Numbered from the stretch's first letter, positions 1 through 10,300 are shown. The stretch: 64,000 nt of DNA from Alteromonas ponticola (GCF_012911815.1 NZ_JAATNW010000001.1:372001-436000); one strand, 5' to 3'. Notes: generated from the sequence alone by a model not told the origin. Translations and numbers: made by a program.

Positions 1-318
1 ATTTTCCAAGGCGGAGAATTCGCCCAGCAAGTGATGAAACTGATAGATAAACCCCATTTGCTGGTTGCGCACCTGATTAAGGGCTTTGGGTTTGAGCGAA
101 TCTAGCGGGCTGCCGTCAAACAGCACACGGCCATCTGAAGGTGTATCCAGTCCGCCCATGATATGTAATAAGGTACTTTTGCCTGAACCGGAACTGCCTA
201 AAATAGCGATGTGTTCACCGGTTGCAACCGAAAAGGAGACATGACTTAAGACAGCAGTATCGTTTTCACCATCGTGATAGGTTTTACTGATGTCCTGACA
301 AACGAGCAGGTCTTCCAT
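1..318 (-). CDS. lolD: Lipoprotein-releasing ABC transporter ATP-binding protein LolD (5' part, cut by window edge)
   Basis: The first 106 codons read as an ABC ATPase. The start is the ATG at 316-318. A Walker A motif (GSSGSGKST) lies near residue 40, followed by the MGGLD stretch typical of LolD/MacB-type ATPases, and the Q-loop region reads YQFHHLL, as in LolD, which powers release of outer-membrane lipoproteins from the inner membrane to LolA. Walker B and the signature motif lie beyond the left edge. No lolC lies directly upstream; three tRNA-Asp genes do. A lolC-like permease sits alone at 47043-48248. A lolE would be expected just outside the window, but this is inference. Confidence 0.85.
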   Translation of the reverse strand, partial: MEDLLVCQDISKTYHDGENDTAVLSHVSFSVATGEHIAILGSSGSGKSTLLHIMGGLDTPSDGRVLFDGSPLDSLKPKALNQVRNQQMGFIYQFHHLLGEFSALEN

Positions 319-359
319 GTAGTGTACTTTTTTGAATTTGAATAAACAGAATGGTGGGC

Positions 360-388
360 ATGTTATCGCGATAACCAGCCAAGGCCAA
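360..388 (-). promoter_or_regulatory. Candidate lolD promoter overlapped by a perfect 14-bp palindrome
   Basis: On the minus strand a TTGGCC box (383-388) is followed after 17 bases by TAACAT (360-365). A perfect palindrome GTTATCGCGATAAC (362-375) overlaps the -10 box and part of the spacer. It could be an operator, or chance. The palindrome is plain in the sequence; the promoter call is weak because the -35 box is poor. lolD could also be transcribed by readthrough from the tRNA-Asp genes. Confidence 0.35.
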
Positions 389-412
389 CATTTTAACAGG
401 ATTTTTAAATGA

Positions 413-489
413 TGGCGGAGCGGACGGGACTCGAACCCGCGACCCCCGGCGTGACAGGCCGGTATTCTAACCAACTGAACTACCGCTCC
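413..489 (-). tRNA. tRNA-Asp (GTC), copy 3 of 3 in transcript order
   Basis: This 77-base gene includes an encoded CCA. The anticodon loop reads CTGTCAC with GTC as anticodon, the T-arm GGTTCGAGTCC is intact, and the acceptor GGAGCGG pairs with CCGCTCC. It is identical to the other two copies and last in the transcript, 22 bases after its neighbour. Confidence 0.98.
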
Positions 490-511
490 AACAGGATGTA
501 AGCTGAACTAA

Positions 512-588
512 TGGCGGAGCGGACGGGACTCGAACCCGCGACCCCCGGCGTGACAGGCCGGTATTCTAACCAACTGAACTACCGCTCC
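512..588 (-). tRNA. tRNA-Asp (GTC), copy 2 of 3
   Basis: Identical 77-base tRNA-Asp with encoded CCA, GTC anticodon and intact acceptor, D, anticodon and T arms. It lies between the other two copies with spacers of 42 and 22 bases. Confidence 0.98.
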
Positions 589-630
589 GAAGACCTTTAG
601 TTTCAACTTATTGTCGCATTATTAAAATAG

Positions 631-707
631 TGGCGGAGCGGACGGGACTCGAACCCGCGACCCCCGGCGTGACAGGCCGGTATTCTAACCAACTGAACTA
701 CCGCTCC
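631..707 (-). tRNA. tRNA-Asp (GTC), copy 1 of 3 (promoter-proximal)
   Basis: Identical 77-base tRNA-Asp with encoded CCA. It is the first copy behind the strong promoter at 774-802, so the three genes are probably one transcript that is processed. Confidence 0.98.
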
Positions 708-773
708 AGTTATTTTAATAATTTCAGTAAGTTATAGGAATTGCTAAAATCCCCTGCCCTCACTGCGGCGCAG

Positions 774-802
774 ATAATAAAGTTTCACCCCCATAGAGTC
801 AA
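774..802 (-). promoter_or_regulatory. tRNA-Asp operon promoter
   Basis: On the minus strand TTGACT (797-802), a 17-base spacer and TATTAT (774-779) make a near-consensus sigma70 promoter. A GC-rich stretch (CTGCGCCGC) follows the -10 box, the kind of discriminator seen on stringently controlled stable-RNA promoters. The leader to the first tRNA is about 60 bases. Growth-rate control is inference. Confidence 0.75.
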
Positions 803-873
803 TGGTTTTTTTGCAGAAACTTTACTGTCCGCGTTTGTTTGCCTGAATATTCGCCACACTGTGCATGGATTGC

Positions 874-2367
874 TCAGTCCGGGCTTTTTTTGTTCTCTTC
901 GGCTTTAGGCTTTTTCTTCACCATTGCTGCAACCTTTTGCTTGGTGTCAGCCAATTTCTCGCCCAGATTAAACCTGGCGAAAATACCTTTACTTTCAGTA
1001 TCAGAAGAAGCCGGACGCCGACGCTGCCACACGATAAATGCCAGTGCCCCACCGCCTATCAGCAATATCATCCCGTTAACCAGCAGTACCGTTAACAACA
1101 CATTATCTTCTTCTGGCGGTGGCGCTTGCTCAGCGGGTGCAGCAGGTTGCATGACCTGATCAGGGGACTGGCTGGTTTGTGCAACAGGCTTTCCGTTAGG
1201 CCCTACCAGCGGTTGCTCCACGATGGGGGGTTCTACTTCAAAATTGTACTCAGGTACATCAAGGATAAAGTCACGGCCATCTATGGTAGTGCCGTAAACC
1301 GTCACTTTGACGCGAAACAGGCCATCTTCAAACGCAACAATCTTATATCGTCGGCTATCGCCATGGGTTTCAGTTAAGGAGAAGTTTTGAATATCACCAT
1401 TGGGGAAACGGACTTTACCATCAACCAGCAGTGAATTTATATCGACTAAATCCCGTTCAACATCCACTAATAAATTGTGGTAACCACGCTGACCATCGTC
1501 AAAGTCCACCTCCAGCTTAACCGGATTGCGATGCAAAATGATTAACGGGTCAATTTGCTCACGACTGTACATAGGAGTAACAACTTTGAATACAGGCTGC
1601 CACTCTCCTGCCGGAATGATCAGATTAAACTGGCCAGTGAACACGCCGTCTAATGGGGCTTCATCCATGCCCATGCCGTTATCCTGAAAGGTGGCAATAA
1701 GCTGATCATCAGCACCAAAATTATCGTAATTGGGATTGTTGGTGCTGACCAGCTCAATGGTAAGATCCACAGCATCCCTGAATTCTTTGTATTGAATGGG
1801 TTTATCGCCGTTGGTCAGACGTGCTGTCAGCTTTAAAATTTCACCTGAAAACAGAAGGTTAGGCAACGGTTCTGCGTGCAGCTTCACGTCCGATAAAATC
1901 ATCACCCTACTGTCGGGTAACACCTGGCCGACCGCCTGCCAGGGGCCGGGAACTGGATTTTTCAATTTGATCATGTCGTAGGTGGCAGTGTCATACCATT
2001 CAACATTCTGCTCTTCAGCCTGACTCTGAAATATTTTCGATCCATCAGGCTTTACCAATACCACCGGCGCAGACCCATACTCACGGAAAAATACCATAGT
2101 TATTTCTTCAACGTGATGATCAACCCGGAAGCGGTTTCGTAACAGCTCAATGGAATTCTGAAACTCATCACCTAAGGTAGAAATGGGCGATGGCTGGGGG
2201 TCAGCCTGTGCTGTTCGAGCGGGTGTTGGCGTCTGGTTCTGCGCCTGCACTGACGATGTGCTGGCGATAATTAGCACCAGCCACACAGATAAATGCCCAA
2301 GGCAGGCCAGGGTTACCTTTTTTACACGGCTACTGAGGTGAACGGTTCCTGCTAGCAATTGCTTCAT
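874..2367 (-). CDS. TIGR03503-type single-pass membrane protein of unknown function
   Basis: The 497-residue protein has an N-terminal hydrophobic stretch (about 18-43), probably a signal peptide ending near VQAQ. A long extracytoplasmic part includes a calcium-loop-like run around DNGMGMDEAPLDG. Near the C terminus there is a Pro/Ala/Glu-rich linker, one transmembrane segment (about residues 425-447) followed by WQRRRP, and a basic Lys-rich cytoplasmic tail. This matches my recollection of the gammaproteobacterial family TIGR03503, often found beside dnaQ; the function is unknown. The gene begins 26 bases after dnaQ on the same strand, so the two may be co-transcribed. The ribosome site before the ATG is weak, so the exact start is less sure than the frame. 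Confidence 0.75.
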   Translation of the reverse strand: MKQLLAGTVHLSSRVKKVTLACLGHLSVWLVLIIASTSSVQAQNQTPTPARTAQADPQPSPISTLGDEFQNSIELLRNRFRVDHHVEEITMVFFREYGSAPVVLVKPDGSKIFQSQAEEQNVEWYDTATYDMIKLKNPVPGPWQAVGQVLPDSRVMILSDVKLHAEPLPNLLFSGEILKLTARLTNGDKPIQYKEFRDAVDLTIELVSTNNPNYDNFGADDQLIATFQDNGMGMDEAPLDGVFTGQFNLIIPAGEWQPVFKVVTPMYSREQIDPLIILHRNPVKLEVDFDDGQRGYHNLLVDVERDLVDINSLLVDGKVRFPNGDIQNFSLTETHGDSRRYKIVAFEDGLFRVKVTVYGTTIDGRDFILDVPEYNFEVEPPIVEQPLVGPNGKPVAQTSQSPDQVMQPAAPAEQAPPPEEDNVLLTVLLVNGMILLIGGGALAFIVWQRRRPASSDTESKGIFARFNLGEKLADTKQKVAAMVKKKPKAEENKKSPD

Positions 2368-2393
2368 ATAAAGGCTTTCAGTGACAAGGGGTG

Positions 2394-3104
2394 TTAGTTA
2401 TTCCGCCACAGACATTGACCACCACTATTTTGCACAATGTCCAGACGCGCTTCGTGTTGTTCTAACTCATCGGCTGTAGCCTGGATAACCTTTAATTTAT
2501 TTGCGTTGCGCTGAACTCTACGGATCTGTTCTGACTGTGAACCACTGCCGTCTCCCTGCTTACCAGCCAGATTAAGATTAGTCTGGCCGCCCGTCATCAT
2601 CAGGTAAACGTCTGCCAGGATCTCCGCATCCAGCAACGCGCCGTGCAATTCACGGTGGCTGTTATCGATACCATAACGCTTACACAGCGCGTCCAGATTA
2701 TTTTTCTGTCCGGGGTGCATCTGCCGCGCCAGCACCAGGGTGTCTAATACATCACAGACCTCCCTGGTGACCACACGGGTAGACGTTGGGCCCATGGCAA
2801 ATTCATGATCCATAAAACCCACGTCAAACGGGGCATTATGAATGACCAGCTGCGCGCCTTTGATGAAAGCCAGAAAGTCCTCAGCAACCTCGGCAAATTT
2901 AGGCTTATCGATTAGAAATTCATTGGTAATACCGTGAACATCAATCGCTTCCTGTTCGATCTCGCGCTGTGGGTTAATGTAGACATGAAAATGGTTACCG
3001 GTGAGCTTGCGGTTGACAACTTCCACACACCCTATCTCGATAATTCTGTGGCCTTCTTTGGGCTCAATACCTGTGGTTTCGGTATCCAATACAATCTGAC
3101 GCAT
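2394..3104 (-). CDS. dnaQ: DNA polymerase III epsilon subunit (proofreading 3'-5' exonuclease)
   Basis: The 236-residue protein starts [12 protein letters not shown], giving the ExoI acidic pair Asp7/Glu9. The ExoII segment is [10 protein letters not shown], and the ExoIII segment [12 protein letters not shown] carries the His and Asp metal ligands. The C-terminal tail ending QCLWRNN resembles the E. coli alpha-binding tail. It removes misincorporated bases within the replicative polymerase core. It is divergent from rnhA with about 85 bases between the starts, an arrangement conserved in many gammaproteobacteria. Length is close to E. coli epsilon (243). Confidence 0.97.
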   Translation of the reverse strand: MRQIVLDTETTGIEPKEGHRIIEIGCVEVVNRKLTGNHFHVYINPQREIEQEAIDVHGITNEFLIDKPKFAEVAEDFLAFIKGAQLVIHNAPFDVGFMDHEFAMGPTSTRVVTREVCDVLDTLVLARQMHPGQKNNLDALCKRYGIDNSHRELHGALLDAEILADVYLMMTGGQTNLNLAGKQGDGSGSQSEQIRRVQRNANKLKVIQATADELEQHEARLDIVQNSGGQCLWRNN

Positions 3105-3116
3105 GTAATTCTGCTC

Positions 3117-3144
3117 TTGGCTTACTTTTTTCTGATAGTATATC
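3117..3144 (+). promoter_or_regulatory. Candidate rnhA promoter
   Basis: TTGGCT (3117-3122), a 16-base spacer and TATATC (3139-3144) lie in the dnaQ/rnhA divergent spacer, about 45 bases before the GTG start of rnhA. The boxes are moderate matches only. Confidence 0.35.
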
Positions 3145-3190
3145 AGGCTGCTGCATTGAAGCTATGATGAGTTACAAAAAAGGGTCTTAC

Positions 3191-3658
3191 GTGTCAAAAA
3201 AGTCAGTCAGAATCTACACCGATGGTTCGTGTTTGGGAAATCCGGGGCCGGGTGGTTACGGTGCGGTATTAATTTATAAGAAACATCGCAAAGAGTTGGC
3301 CGACGGCTTTGCCCACACTACCAATAATCGTATGGAGCTGCTGGCCGCGATAAAGGCCCTTGATAGCCTGAGTGAGGCCTGTGAGGTTACGCTTACCACC
3401 GATAGCCAGTATGTGAAAAATGGGATTAATCAGTGGATCCATAACTGGCGTAAGAACGGCTGGAAAACCAAAGACCGTAAACCGGTTAAAAATGCCGACC
3501 TGTGGCAACAACTTGACGAAGCGGTCAATCGCCACGAGATTGACTGGAAATGGGTTAAGGGCCATTCAGGCCATCCGGAAAACGAACGCTGTGACGAATT
3601 AGCCAGAGAAGCTGCCTCAGCTAATCCAACACAGGTTGACGCCGGATTTGGTGAGTAA
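3191..3658 (+). CDS. rnhA: Ribonuclease HI
   Basis: I place the start at the GTG at 3191: an AGGG ribosome site lies six bases upstream, and the resulting 155-residue protein has exactly the E. coli RNase HI length. An in-frame ATG at 3167 would add eight residues of low similarity. The catalytic carboxylates are visible: Asp11 in [11 protein letters not shown], Glu49 in NNRMELLAA, Asp71 in TTDSQYV and the Asp of NERCDELA. The basic handle region ([11 protein letters not shown]) is present. The enzyme cuts RNA in RNA:DNA hybrids, removing primers and R-loops. Confidence 0.96.
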   Translation: MSKKSVRIYTDGSCLGNPGPGGYGAVLIYKKHRKELADGFAHTTNNRMELLAAIKALDSLSEACEVTLTTDSQYVKNGINQWIHNWRKNGWKTKDRKPVKNADLWQQLDEAVNRHEIDWKWVKGHSGHPENERCDELAREAASANPTQVDAGFGE

Positions 3659-3684
3659 ACCCCGTTAGCTCCCTGCTCCTGCAC

Positions 3685-4542
3685 TCACGTTTTAAGTGGC
3701 AGAAAAATCTTAAATTGTGCCTCATGATGCGGCACATCGGGGAACCATCGAAGTCGTTCGACGATCACCGGATGGCCATCATCCATCGGCTCTTTACATT
3801 CATCCACGAGGGCGTTGATTTGCGCGCCCAACTGCTGCTCATGACCGGTGAATAGCTTGCTGATGCAGCGCATTGCCGGGATCACACTCTTTATGACTCC
3901 TTGTTCATTTTGCTCTACGTATTTGGCACCGCTACAGGCAATCCCAAACTTCATCGCGCCATCCTTCCCGCTCTCTTCAAAAAATAAATTGAACGTGCGG
4001 CTTTTACCCGGTGGCAGATGATGGCGTTTTCGCCACTGAATAAATTGTTGAAGCGATTGGGGCAACATCTGATAAGCCCCTGTGTGTATTTTCAGGGCAA
4101 TGTCAGTTTCCGGGAAAAGGACGACCTCCTCCTGCGTTATTTCTTCGTGCTGGCTAACAGTTCCTTCAATGGCTTTCAGCGGTTGCGAGAGTTCATCCCA
4201 GACCGTCCAGTCAGGTTGCGCACGAAACGCACCCGGGCTCTGACCACCGTACATTTTAAACGCGCGGCTAAACGCCTCTGAGCTGCCATAGCCTGCTTCG
4301 ATGGCTATATCCAGTACGGTCGAGTCTGGGCGAAAAGCCAGCTGCCAGGCTGCTCTTCGTAGTCGGATCAAGCGCTGAAAGACATCAAGCGAGACACCGA
4401 ATTGCTGTTGAAACTGACGATGAAAGTGATATTTGGAGACCCCCGCCACGCTTGCCAGTTCCGCCAGATCAGGCTGGTTGTCTAAATGCCGGGCCAGATA
4501 ATCAATCACTTTTTTAGTTCGTTCTGTGGTTGCTGTTTTCAC
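3685..4542 (-). CDS. AraC-family transcriptional regulator with C-terminal GyrI-like ligand domain
   Basis: The GTG start at 4540-4542 follows an AGGTG site. Residues 5-105 form two AraC helix-turn-helix motifs (LAELASVAGVSKYHFHRQF, then a second with EAFSRAFKMYGG). Residues from about 125 to the end resemble the GyrI-like/Rob C-terminal effector domain, which in this family binds small hydrophobic or cationic compounds. It has the Rob-like order, DNA-binding domain first. It may control its own gene or the oxidoreductase downstream of its promoter region, on the same strand; neither link is proven by the sequence. Confidence 0.85.
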   Translation of the reverse strand: MKTATTERTKKVIDYLARHLDNQPDLAELASVAGVSKYHFHRQFQQQFGVSLDVFQRLIRLRRAAWQLAFRPDSTVLDIAIEAGYGSSEAFSRAFKMYGGQSPGAFRAQPDWTVWDELSQPLKAIEGTVSQHEEITQEEVVLFPETDIALKIHTGAYQMLPQSLQQFIQWRKRHHLPPGKSRTFNLFFEESGKDGAMKFGIACSGAKYVEQNEQGVIKSVIPAMRCISKLFTGHEQQLGAQINALVDECKEPMDDGHPVIVERLRWFPDVPHHEAQFKIFLPLKT

Positions 4543-4616
4543 TTACACACCTAATGAGTTACCAGAAAGTCAGCATATCGAATTGCAAACGTAACACCAT
4601 GATAGATATTGCGCTT

Positions 4617-5594
4617 TTACCATTTGATGATCAATTTTCCCTGCGAATCGTTATCATGTAAACGTTGATGGGCGATAGCAATATCGTCAATTGCATACAC
4701 AGTATCGATATTGGCCACGAGCTTACGTTCAGCAAAGGCATCCAGACAATGATGGCTGAACTCTGCAATCAGGTGTGCTTTGTAGTCATCGCTTCTGTTG
4801 CGCAAGGTTGAAGCAGTTAAGGTGGCACGTTTGTTAAGCATCAGTCCCATATCCAGCTTATCGGCGAAGCGTCCTGCTAACATGGCCAGGTAAACCACGA
4901 TGCCATCCTGTGCTAATACCGTTAGATTGCGATTAATGTAATCGCCGCCAATAAAATCCAGCACCATATCAACACCACCGCGAAAGTGCTGCTGTATCTG
5001 TTCAGCAAAATCCTGTTCCTGATAGTTAATCAACACGTCAGCGCCCATACTTTTGCATAATTCCAGCTTTTGTTTCGACGAGGCGGTGCACGCTATTCTG
5101 GCTCCCGAGAACGAGGCTAATTGCGTAGCGGCGAGCCCTACGCCACTGGCACCAGCATGAACGAGAATATGCGCATCGCGTTGTAGTTTGGCAACTAAAA
5201 ACAGGCTTTGATAGGCCGTTAAGAACACTTCGGCAATGCCCGCCGCCTCCACCATGCTCAGATCACCTGGAATGGGCATCACATGATCAGCGTTAACAAC
5301 GACCTGTTTTGCATACCCGCCGCCGGGTACCAGCGCGAAAACCCGCTCTCCTTTTTGCCATTGCGTGACCTGACTGCCCACAGCATCAACAATGCCTGCC
5401 ACCTCTAAGCCGAGAATCGCACTTTCGCCGGGCGGAGGCGGATACTTGCCCAATCGTTGCAGCGTATCTGCGCGGTTTACCCCAAACGCCTGCACCTGAA
5501 TTCTTATCTGGTGAGGGTTAACCTCTGGCGTTGAGCATTCGTCCTGATATAAGTCTTCAGGTTCACCACCTTGTTTAAAGTTAATAAATTTCAT
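4617..5594 (-). CDS. NAD(P)H:quinone oxidoreductase, zinc-independent MDR family (PIG3-like)
   Basis: I start the protein at the ATG at 5592-5594 (MKFINFKQGG), giving 325 residues; upstream in-frame starts add eight unconserved residues. The N-terminal GroES-like fold has GVNRADTLQRLGKYPPPPG. The Rossmann part shows HAGASGVGLAATQLA, the NADPH-binding glycine motif of quinone oxidoreductases. The zinc cysteines of alcohol dehydrogenases are absent. This fits one- or two-electron reduction of quinones or enals. It stands alone between an AraC-type regulator and rlmI. Confidence 0.88.
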   Translation of the reverse strand: MKFINFKQGGEPEDLYQDECSTPEVNPHQIRIQVQAFGVNRADTLQRLGKYPPPPGESAILGLEVAGIVDAVGSQVTQWQKGERVFALVPGGGYAKQVVVNADHVMPIPGDLSMVEAAGIAEVFLTAYQSLFLVAKLQRDAHILVHAGASGVGLAATQLASFSGARIACTASSKQKLELCKSMGADVLINYQEQDFAEQIQQHFRGGVDMVLDFIGGDYINRNLTVLAQDGIVVYLAMLAGRFADKLDMGLMLNKRATLTASTLRNRSDDYKAHLIAEFSHHCLDAFAERKLVANIDTVYAIDDIAIAHQRLHDNDSQGKLIIKW

Positions 5595-5726
5595 AAATAG
5601 CTGTCTCTGCACCATCAATTCATTCAGCCTAGCATGGCTTTCGAGCCCATTGAATTAAACTCTGGGTGCAATCGCTGATTAATTCGCTATACTTCGCCGC
5701 CATCAAGGTTAATCAGGTGAGCCACT

Positions 5727-6917
5727 ATGTCAGCAACTGCAATCCTAGCTCCTCAAAGAGAGAAATCGCTTCTCCGTCGCCATCCCTGGGTATTCGCCAG
5801 CGCCATCGAAAAAATCAAAGGCCGCTGCAATAAAGGTGATACGGTGGATGTGGTCGACAGCAAGGGCAAGTGGCTGGGCCGCGGCGCTTATTCTCCTGAC
5901 TCGCAAATTCGGGTTCGTATGTGGACGTTTGATCAGAATGAGATTATTGATAACGGCTTCTTTGTGCGTCGTATCGAGCAAGCCCTGCGCCTGAGGCAAC
6001 GGTTGTTCGATCCCGCCATTACTAATGCATATCGCCTGATCGCCTCAGAATCCGATGGCCTGCCCGGCGTAACCATTGATGTGTATGCAAACGTAGCGGT
6101 ATTGCAACTGCTGAGTGCAGGGGCAGATAAACATCGTGATAAAATTGTCTGGGCACTGCAAAAGCTGCTACCGGGAATAGCGTTATTCGAACGCAGCGAC
6201 GTTGACGTGCGTCATAAAGAAGGCCTCGAGCCCCTTGTGCAGCCGTTAACTGACGATGTTCCGCAAAATGTCGACATCATCGAGAATGGCCTGAACATTC
6301 GTGTAGATATTGCCACCGGGCACAAAACCGGTTTTTATCTTGACCAACGGGACAGTCGCTTTGCCGCCATGCGTTACGCCAAGGGTGCCAGCGTATTAAA
6401 CTGTTTCAGTTATACCGGCACATTTGCCTGTTATGCACTTAAGGGTGGCGCAACCCATGTAACCAATGTGGATGTGTCTCAGCCTGCGCTGGATCGCGCC
6501 AAAGAGCATTTACAGCTGAATCAGTTAGCCACCGAAGATTGCACCATGGTGAATGACGATGTGTTTAATGTGCTACGCCAATATCATGGCGACAAACAGC
6601 AATTCGATATGGTGATCCTGGACCCGCCTAAATTTGTTGACAGCAAAGCGTCATTGAATCGTGCCGCCAGAGGGTATAAAGACATCAACATGTATGGCAT
6701 TCACGCCGTTAAATCGGGTGGATTACTGCTCACCTTTAGTTGCTCAGGGTTAATGAGCGCCGATTTATTTCAGAAGATTGTGGCTGATGCGGCATTGGAT
6801 GCGGGTAAAAACATTAAAATTATTGAACGCCTGTCCCAGGCAGCGGACCACCCGGTGTCAGGCGCATTTCCTGAAGGGTATTACCTGAAAGGTCTGGTGT
6901 GCGAAGTCACAGACTAA
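5727..6917 (+). CDS. rlmI: 23S rRNA m5C1962 methyltransferase RlmI
   Basis: The 396-residue protein matches the full length of E. coli RlmI/YccW. Residues 1-75 form a PUA RNA-binding domain, and an EEHI-like linker follows. The methyltransferase fold has the SAM motif [16 protein letters not shown] near residue 230, [10 protein letters not shown] for the ribose contact, the DPPKFVDSK motif, and the Cys of [12 protein letters not shown] expected to act as nucleophile. It adds a methyl group to C5 of a cytosine in 23S rRNA. The ATG follows a weak AGGTGAG-like site. It converges on the PilZ gene 39 bases away; an imperfect hairpin (6928-6948) lies between them without a T-tract. Confidence 0.95.
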   Translation: MSATAILAPQREKSLLRRHPWVFASAIEKIKGRCNKGDTVDVVDSKGKWLGRGAYSPDSQIRVRMWTFDQNEIIDNGFFVRRIEQALRLRQRLFDPAITNAYRLIASESDGLPGVTIDVYANVAVLQLLSAGADKHRDKIVWALQKLLPGIALFERSDVDVRHKEGLEPLVQPLTDDVPQNVDIIENGLNIRVDIATGHKTGFYLDQRDSRFAAMRYAKGASVLNCFSYTGTFACYALKGGATHVTNVDVSQPALDRAKEHLQLNQLATEDCTMVNDDVFNVLRQYHGDKQQFDMVILDPPKFVDSKASLNRAARGYKDINMYGIHAVKSGGLLLTFSCSGLMSADLFQKIVADAALDAGKNIKIIERLSQAADHPVSGAFPEGYYLKGLVCEVTD

Positions 6918-6956
6918 ACCAAAGGATCAGTCTGGTGTGACCAAACTGAACAGGGG

Positions 6957-7259
6957 CTATTTCATTTCTGAAATTTCAACCCCGATTACGCAACTGCTCT
7001 CAGACTCAGGCTCGCAACGCACTACCGTTGCCATGGCAGAAAGTGAAGGAATTTGAGAGCTGTTCGAATCGATGGAAACGTGTACCTGGGTACCCACTTC
7101 AACGGATGATTCCGCTACCTCTAATGACATCCCAGTGGCACTGATGTCTTTACACACTGCATGCAGGGTGCGGCTTGATTCTTCATCATTTACCTGCAAT
7201 TCGCATGGGGAATTGACCATCATACGAAAAAAATTACGCTTATCATCGTATCCCAACAT
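6957..7259 (-). CDS. Single-domain PilZ protein (putative c-di-GMP receptor)
   Basis: The 100-residue protein is a bare PilZ domain. The N-terminal arginine motif reads DKRNFFRMMV (RxxxR), and the second motif is DISATGMSLEV, a D-x-S-x-x-G match. Both are the canonical c-di-GMP contacts, so binding is plausible. No output domain is attached; such proteins act by contacting partners. The gene stands alone between rlmI and hrpA, with GGTAAG-like ribosome site before the ATG. Its partner is unknown. Confidence 0.88.
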   Translation of the reverse strand: MLGYDDKRNFFRMMVNSPCELQVNDEESSRTLHAVCKDISATGMSLEVAESSVEVGTQVHVSIDSNSSQIPSLSAMATVVRCEPESESSCVIGVEISEMK

Positions 7260-7370
7260 CTTACCTCTCCTGACTCGACTGATGTTTAATTGGTATAAAC
7301 AAACGCTATGTACACCGTTATAGGGTGCTAGCCCCTGCTTGTCAATGTGAAAATAGCTTTAAAAAAAACA

Positions 7371-10300
7371 TTAAAATTCCGCCAGCACATTTTGAATGCG
7401 TTTGGCGGAGACCGGGTAAGCGGCTTTCAGTTGCTGGGCAAACAATGACACTCTTAACTCTTCCAGCATCCACCTGACTTCGAGCAGCTCCGTGGGAACT
7501 TTTTCCTGCGCATACTTTTTCAGTACCTGCTGGTAGGCGTCGCTGACTTTCTCAACTTCCAGTTGCGCCAGGCGATCCTTATTCGGGTCTACCGGCAATT
7601 TTTCCAATCTTCTGGCCAGCGCTTTCAAATAGCGGTTCCAGTCATTTAATTTATCCGCCCCAAGCGCAAACACAAAGCCGGGAAACACCAGATTATTAAG
7701 TTGCTGTTTGACATCGCCCAGGGCGTTAATCATGTTAAGCGGCACGTTTCCTTTCATCTTTTTCTGACATTCATGGGCCACCGTCAGCCCTACTTCAACC
7801 TGCTGCGCGATGTCTAGCACAGTATCGTTAATGCGCCCGCGTATGTAATCTACGCAACGCTCGAAGGTCTGTTTGTCCCTTATCTGGGTGTTTTCCTGAG
7901 CAGAAAATTCCCGGGCAAGCTGATTAATGCCCGCCAGAATACAATCATCTATCAACGCATTGACCTGACCAAACGGATTGAAATACAAGCCCAGTTTAGC
8001 TTTGTTAGGCAGCTTGTTTTGCAGATAACTTAATGGAGACGGCATCGCCTTTTTAATCAGATGAGCCAGCCCTTCCTGATGTTTTTGGGCGGCCTTATCC
8101 TTATCATCGATTAACTCAATATTGATTTTATTTTGCCTGACCACCAGCGCGGGGAAGGCCTGAATTTCAAAACCGGCCATGCGCTGGGTAAAGGTATCCG
8201 GAAGCTCATCAAAATCCCATTGCTGAAGATCTTTACGCTCCAGCTCATCAGTGGCAGCCGCCTCAAAGGTTTGTTTGACCTGGCCCTGACACTTCTGTTT
8301 AAGGGTGGGTAAATCATCACCAGTTTCAATGATGGTTCCCTTTTCGTTGACTACCGCGAAATGCATTTTTAGATGCGATTCAAGCTGTACTTCCTGCCAG
8401 TCTTCGGCAGTGACCTGAATGCCCGTCATGCGCCGCAATTTATCCGATAGCGCATTGGTCAGCGTTATCGGGTTGCCTTTTTTGTCCTGCATGCTGATAT
8501 CCGCGATGCATGCTTCTGCATAATTTGGTGCGGGTACAAAGTTTTTACGCAAGCGTTTGGGCAGCCCCTTGATTAAGGCTACAATTTTGGCCTGGCGCAA
8601 CCCGGGGACTTGCCAGTCAAAGCCAACGTTTTCAATCTGATTCAGTACTGGTAGCGGGATGTGTACGGTAACACCGTCGACCGCGGAATTAGGTTCGAAA
8701 TGGTAGCTCAAAGGCAACCGCAGGCGCCCTTGTCGCCACTCATCCGGATAGGCGTTCTCAATGGCCGCGCCTGGTTGTTCGTTTAAAATATCGGCTTCGG
8801 TAAGCTGTAAATCGACTTGCTTGTTTTGCTTAAGCCATTTTTTAAACGCAGCCTCGTTGTTGACATGCTCTGGAATCCGTTGCGCGTAAAAATCAATCAG
8901 CACCTGCTCTTCAACCATCAGATCCCGCCGCCGCGTTTTTTGCTCCAGCTCATCCGCCTGTTCAAGTAGTGCCATATTATGGCTTAAAAAATCGGCATTT
9001 AACTGGGTATGTCCATTCACCAGTGCTTCCTGAATAAAAAGGTTATGGCAAAGCGCCTGATCAATCTTGCTGTAGACCACCGCACGCTTCGCCACTATAG
9101 GTAACCCGAACAAGGTGACTTTTTCATAAGCAATGACGGCCCCACGCTTTTTCGACCAGTGGGGTTCCGAGTAGGACGATTTGGTTAAATGGCTCGCCAG
9201 TGGCTCTATCCATTGCGGGTCAATGCGCGCATTGAGGCGGGCAAACAATTTCGATGTTTCTACCAGCTCTGCCGCCATCACCCATTTGGGCTGGCTTTTA
9301 GCTAAACCGGAACCGGGAAAGATGGCAAAGCGCGTATTGCGAGCGCCCAGGTATTCGCGCTCTTTGTCTTTTAAGCCGATATGAGACAGCAAGCCTGCAC
9401 AAATTGCGCGATGGATACTGTCGAAATCGGCTTCATGTTTCGCTATACCCAGGCCAATATCTGCCAACGATTTTTTCAACTGACTGACGATATCCTGCCA
9501 TTCCCGCATGCGCAGATAGTTAACAAAGTAACTTTTACACCATTTACGTAACTGGCTATTACTCAACGCGTTTTGTTGCGTTCTGAACGCATTCCACAAA
9601 TTAAGTAAACTGATAAAATCGGATGCTTTATCGTGAAATTCACTGTGTTTCTCGTCGGCCTGCTGTCGTTTATCCTGCGGCCGTTCGCGCGGGTCCTGAA
9701 TCGACAGGCCAGCGGCAATCACCATCACTTCGCGCACCGCATTGGTGGCTTTTGCTTCAATCACCATGCGCGCATAGCGGGGATCAATGGGCAAACGGGC
9801 CACGTTTCTGCCAAGCTGGGTTAACTTTTGTTTGCCATGCTGGCGTGTGGTGGCCTGAATCTCTTCTAATAATCTGAAGCCATCGTTGATGTTGCGGTCG
9901 TCCGGCGGCTGCACAAAGGGGAATTTACCAATATCACCCAGCCCCAGCGCCAGCATTTGTAGAATGACGGAGGCTAGATTGGTACGTAAAATTTCCGGAT
10001 CGGTGAATTCGGGGCGGCCGGTAAAATCCTCTTCGCTATACAAGCGAATGCAGATCCCATCCGATACCCTGCCACACCGTCCTGCCCGCTGATTAGCCGA
10101 TGCCTGTGAAATAGGTTCAATAGGCAAGCGTTGCACTTTGCTACGAGCGCTGTAGCGAGAGATGCGGGCGGTGCCGGGGTCAATCACATATTTAATGCCT
10201 GGCACCGTTAACGAGGTTTCCGCCACATTGGTAGCCAGTACGATTCGCCTGCCACTGTGAGATTGAAATATACGGTTTTGCTCTGCCGCAGACAGACGCG

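Noticed and set aside
6928..6948. Imperfect hairpin between rlmI and the PilZ gene as a terminator
   Set aside because: It has no T-tract on either strand, so I do not call it a terminator.
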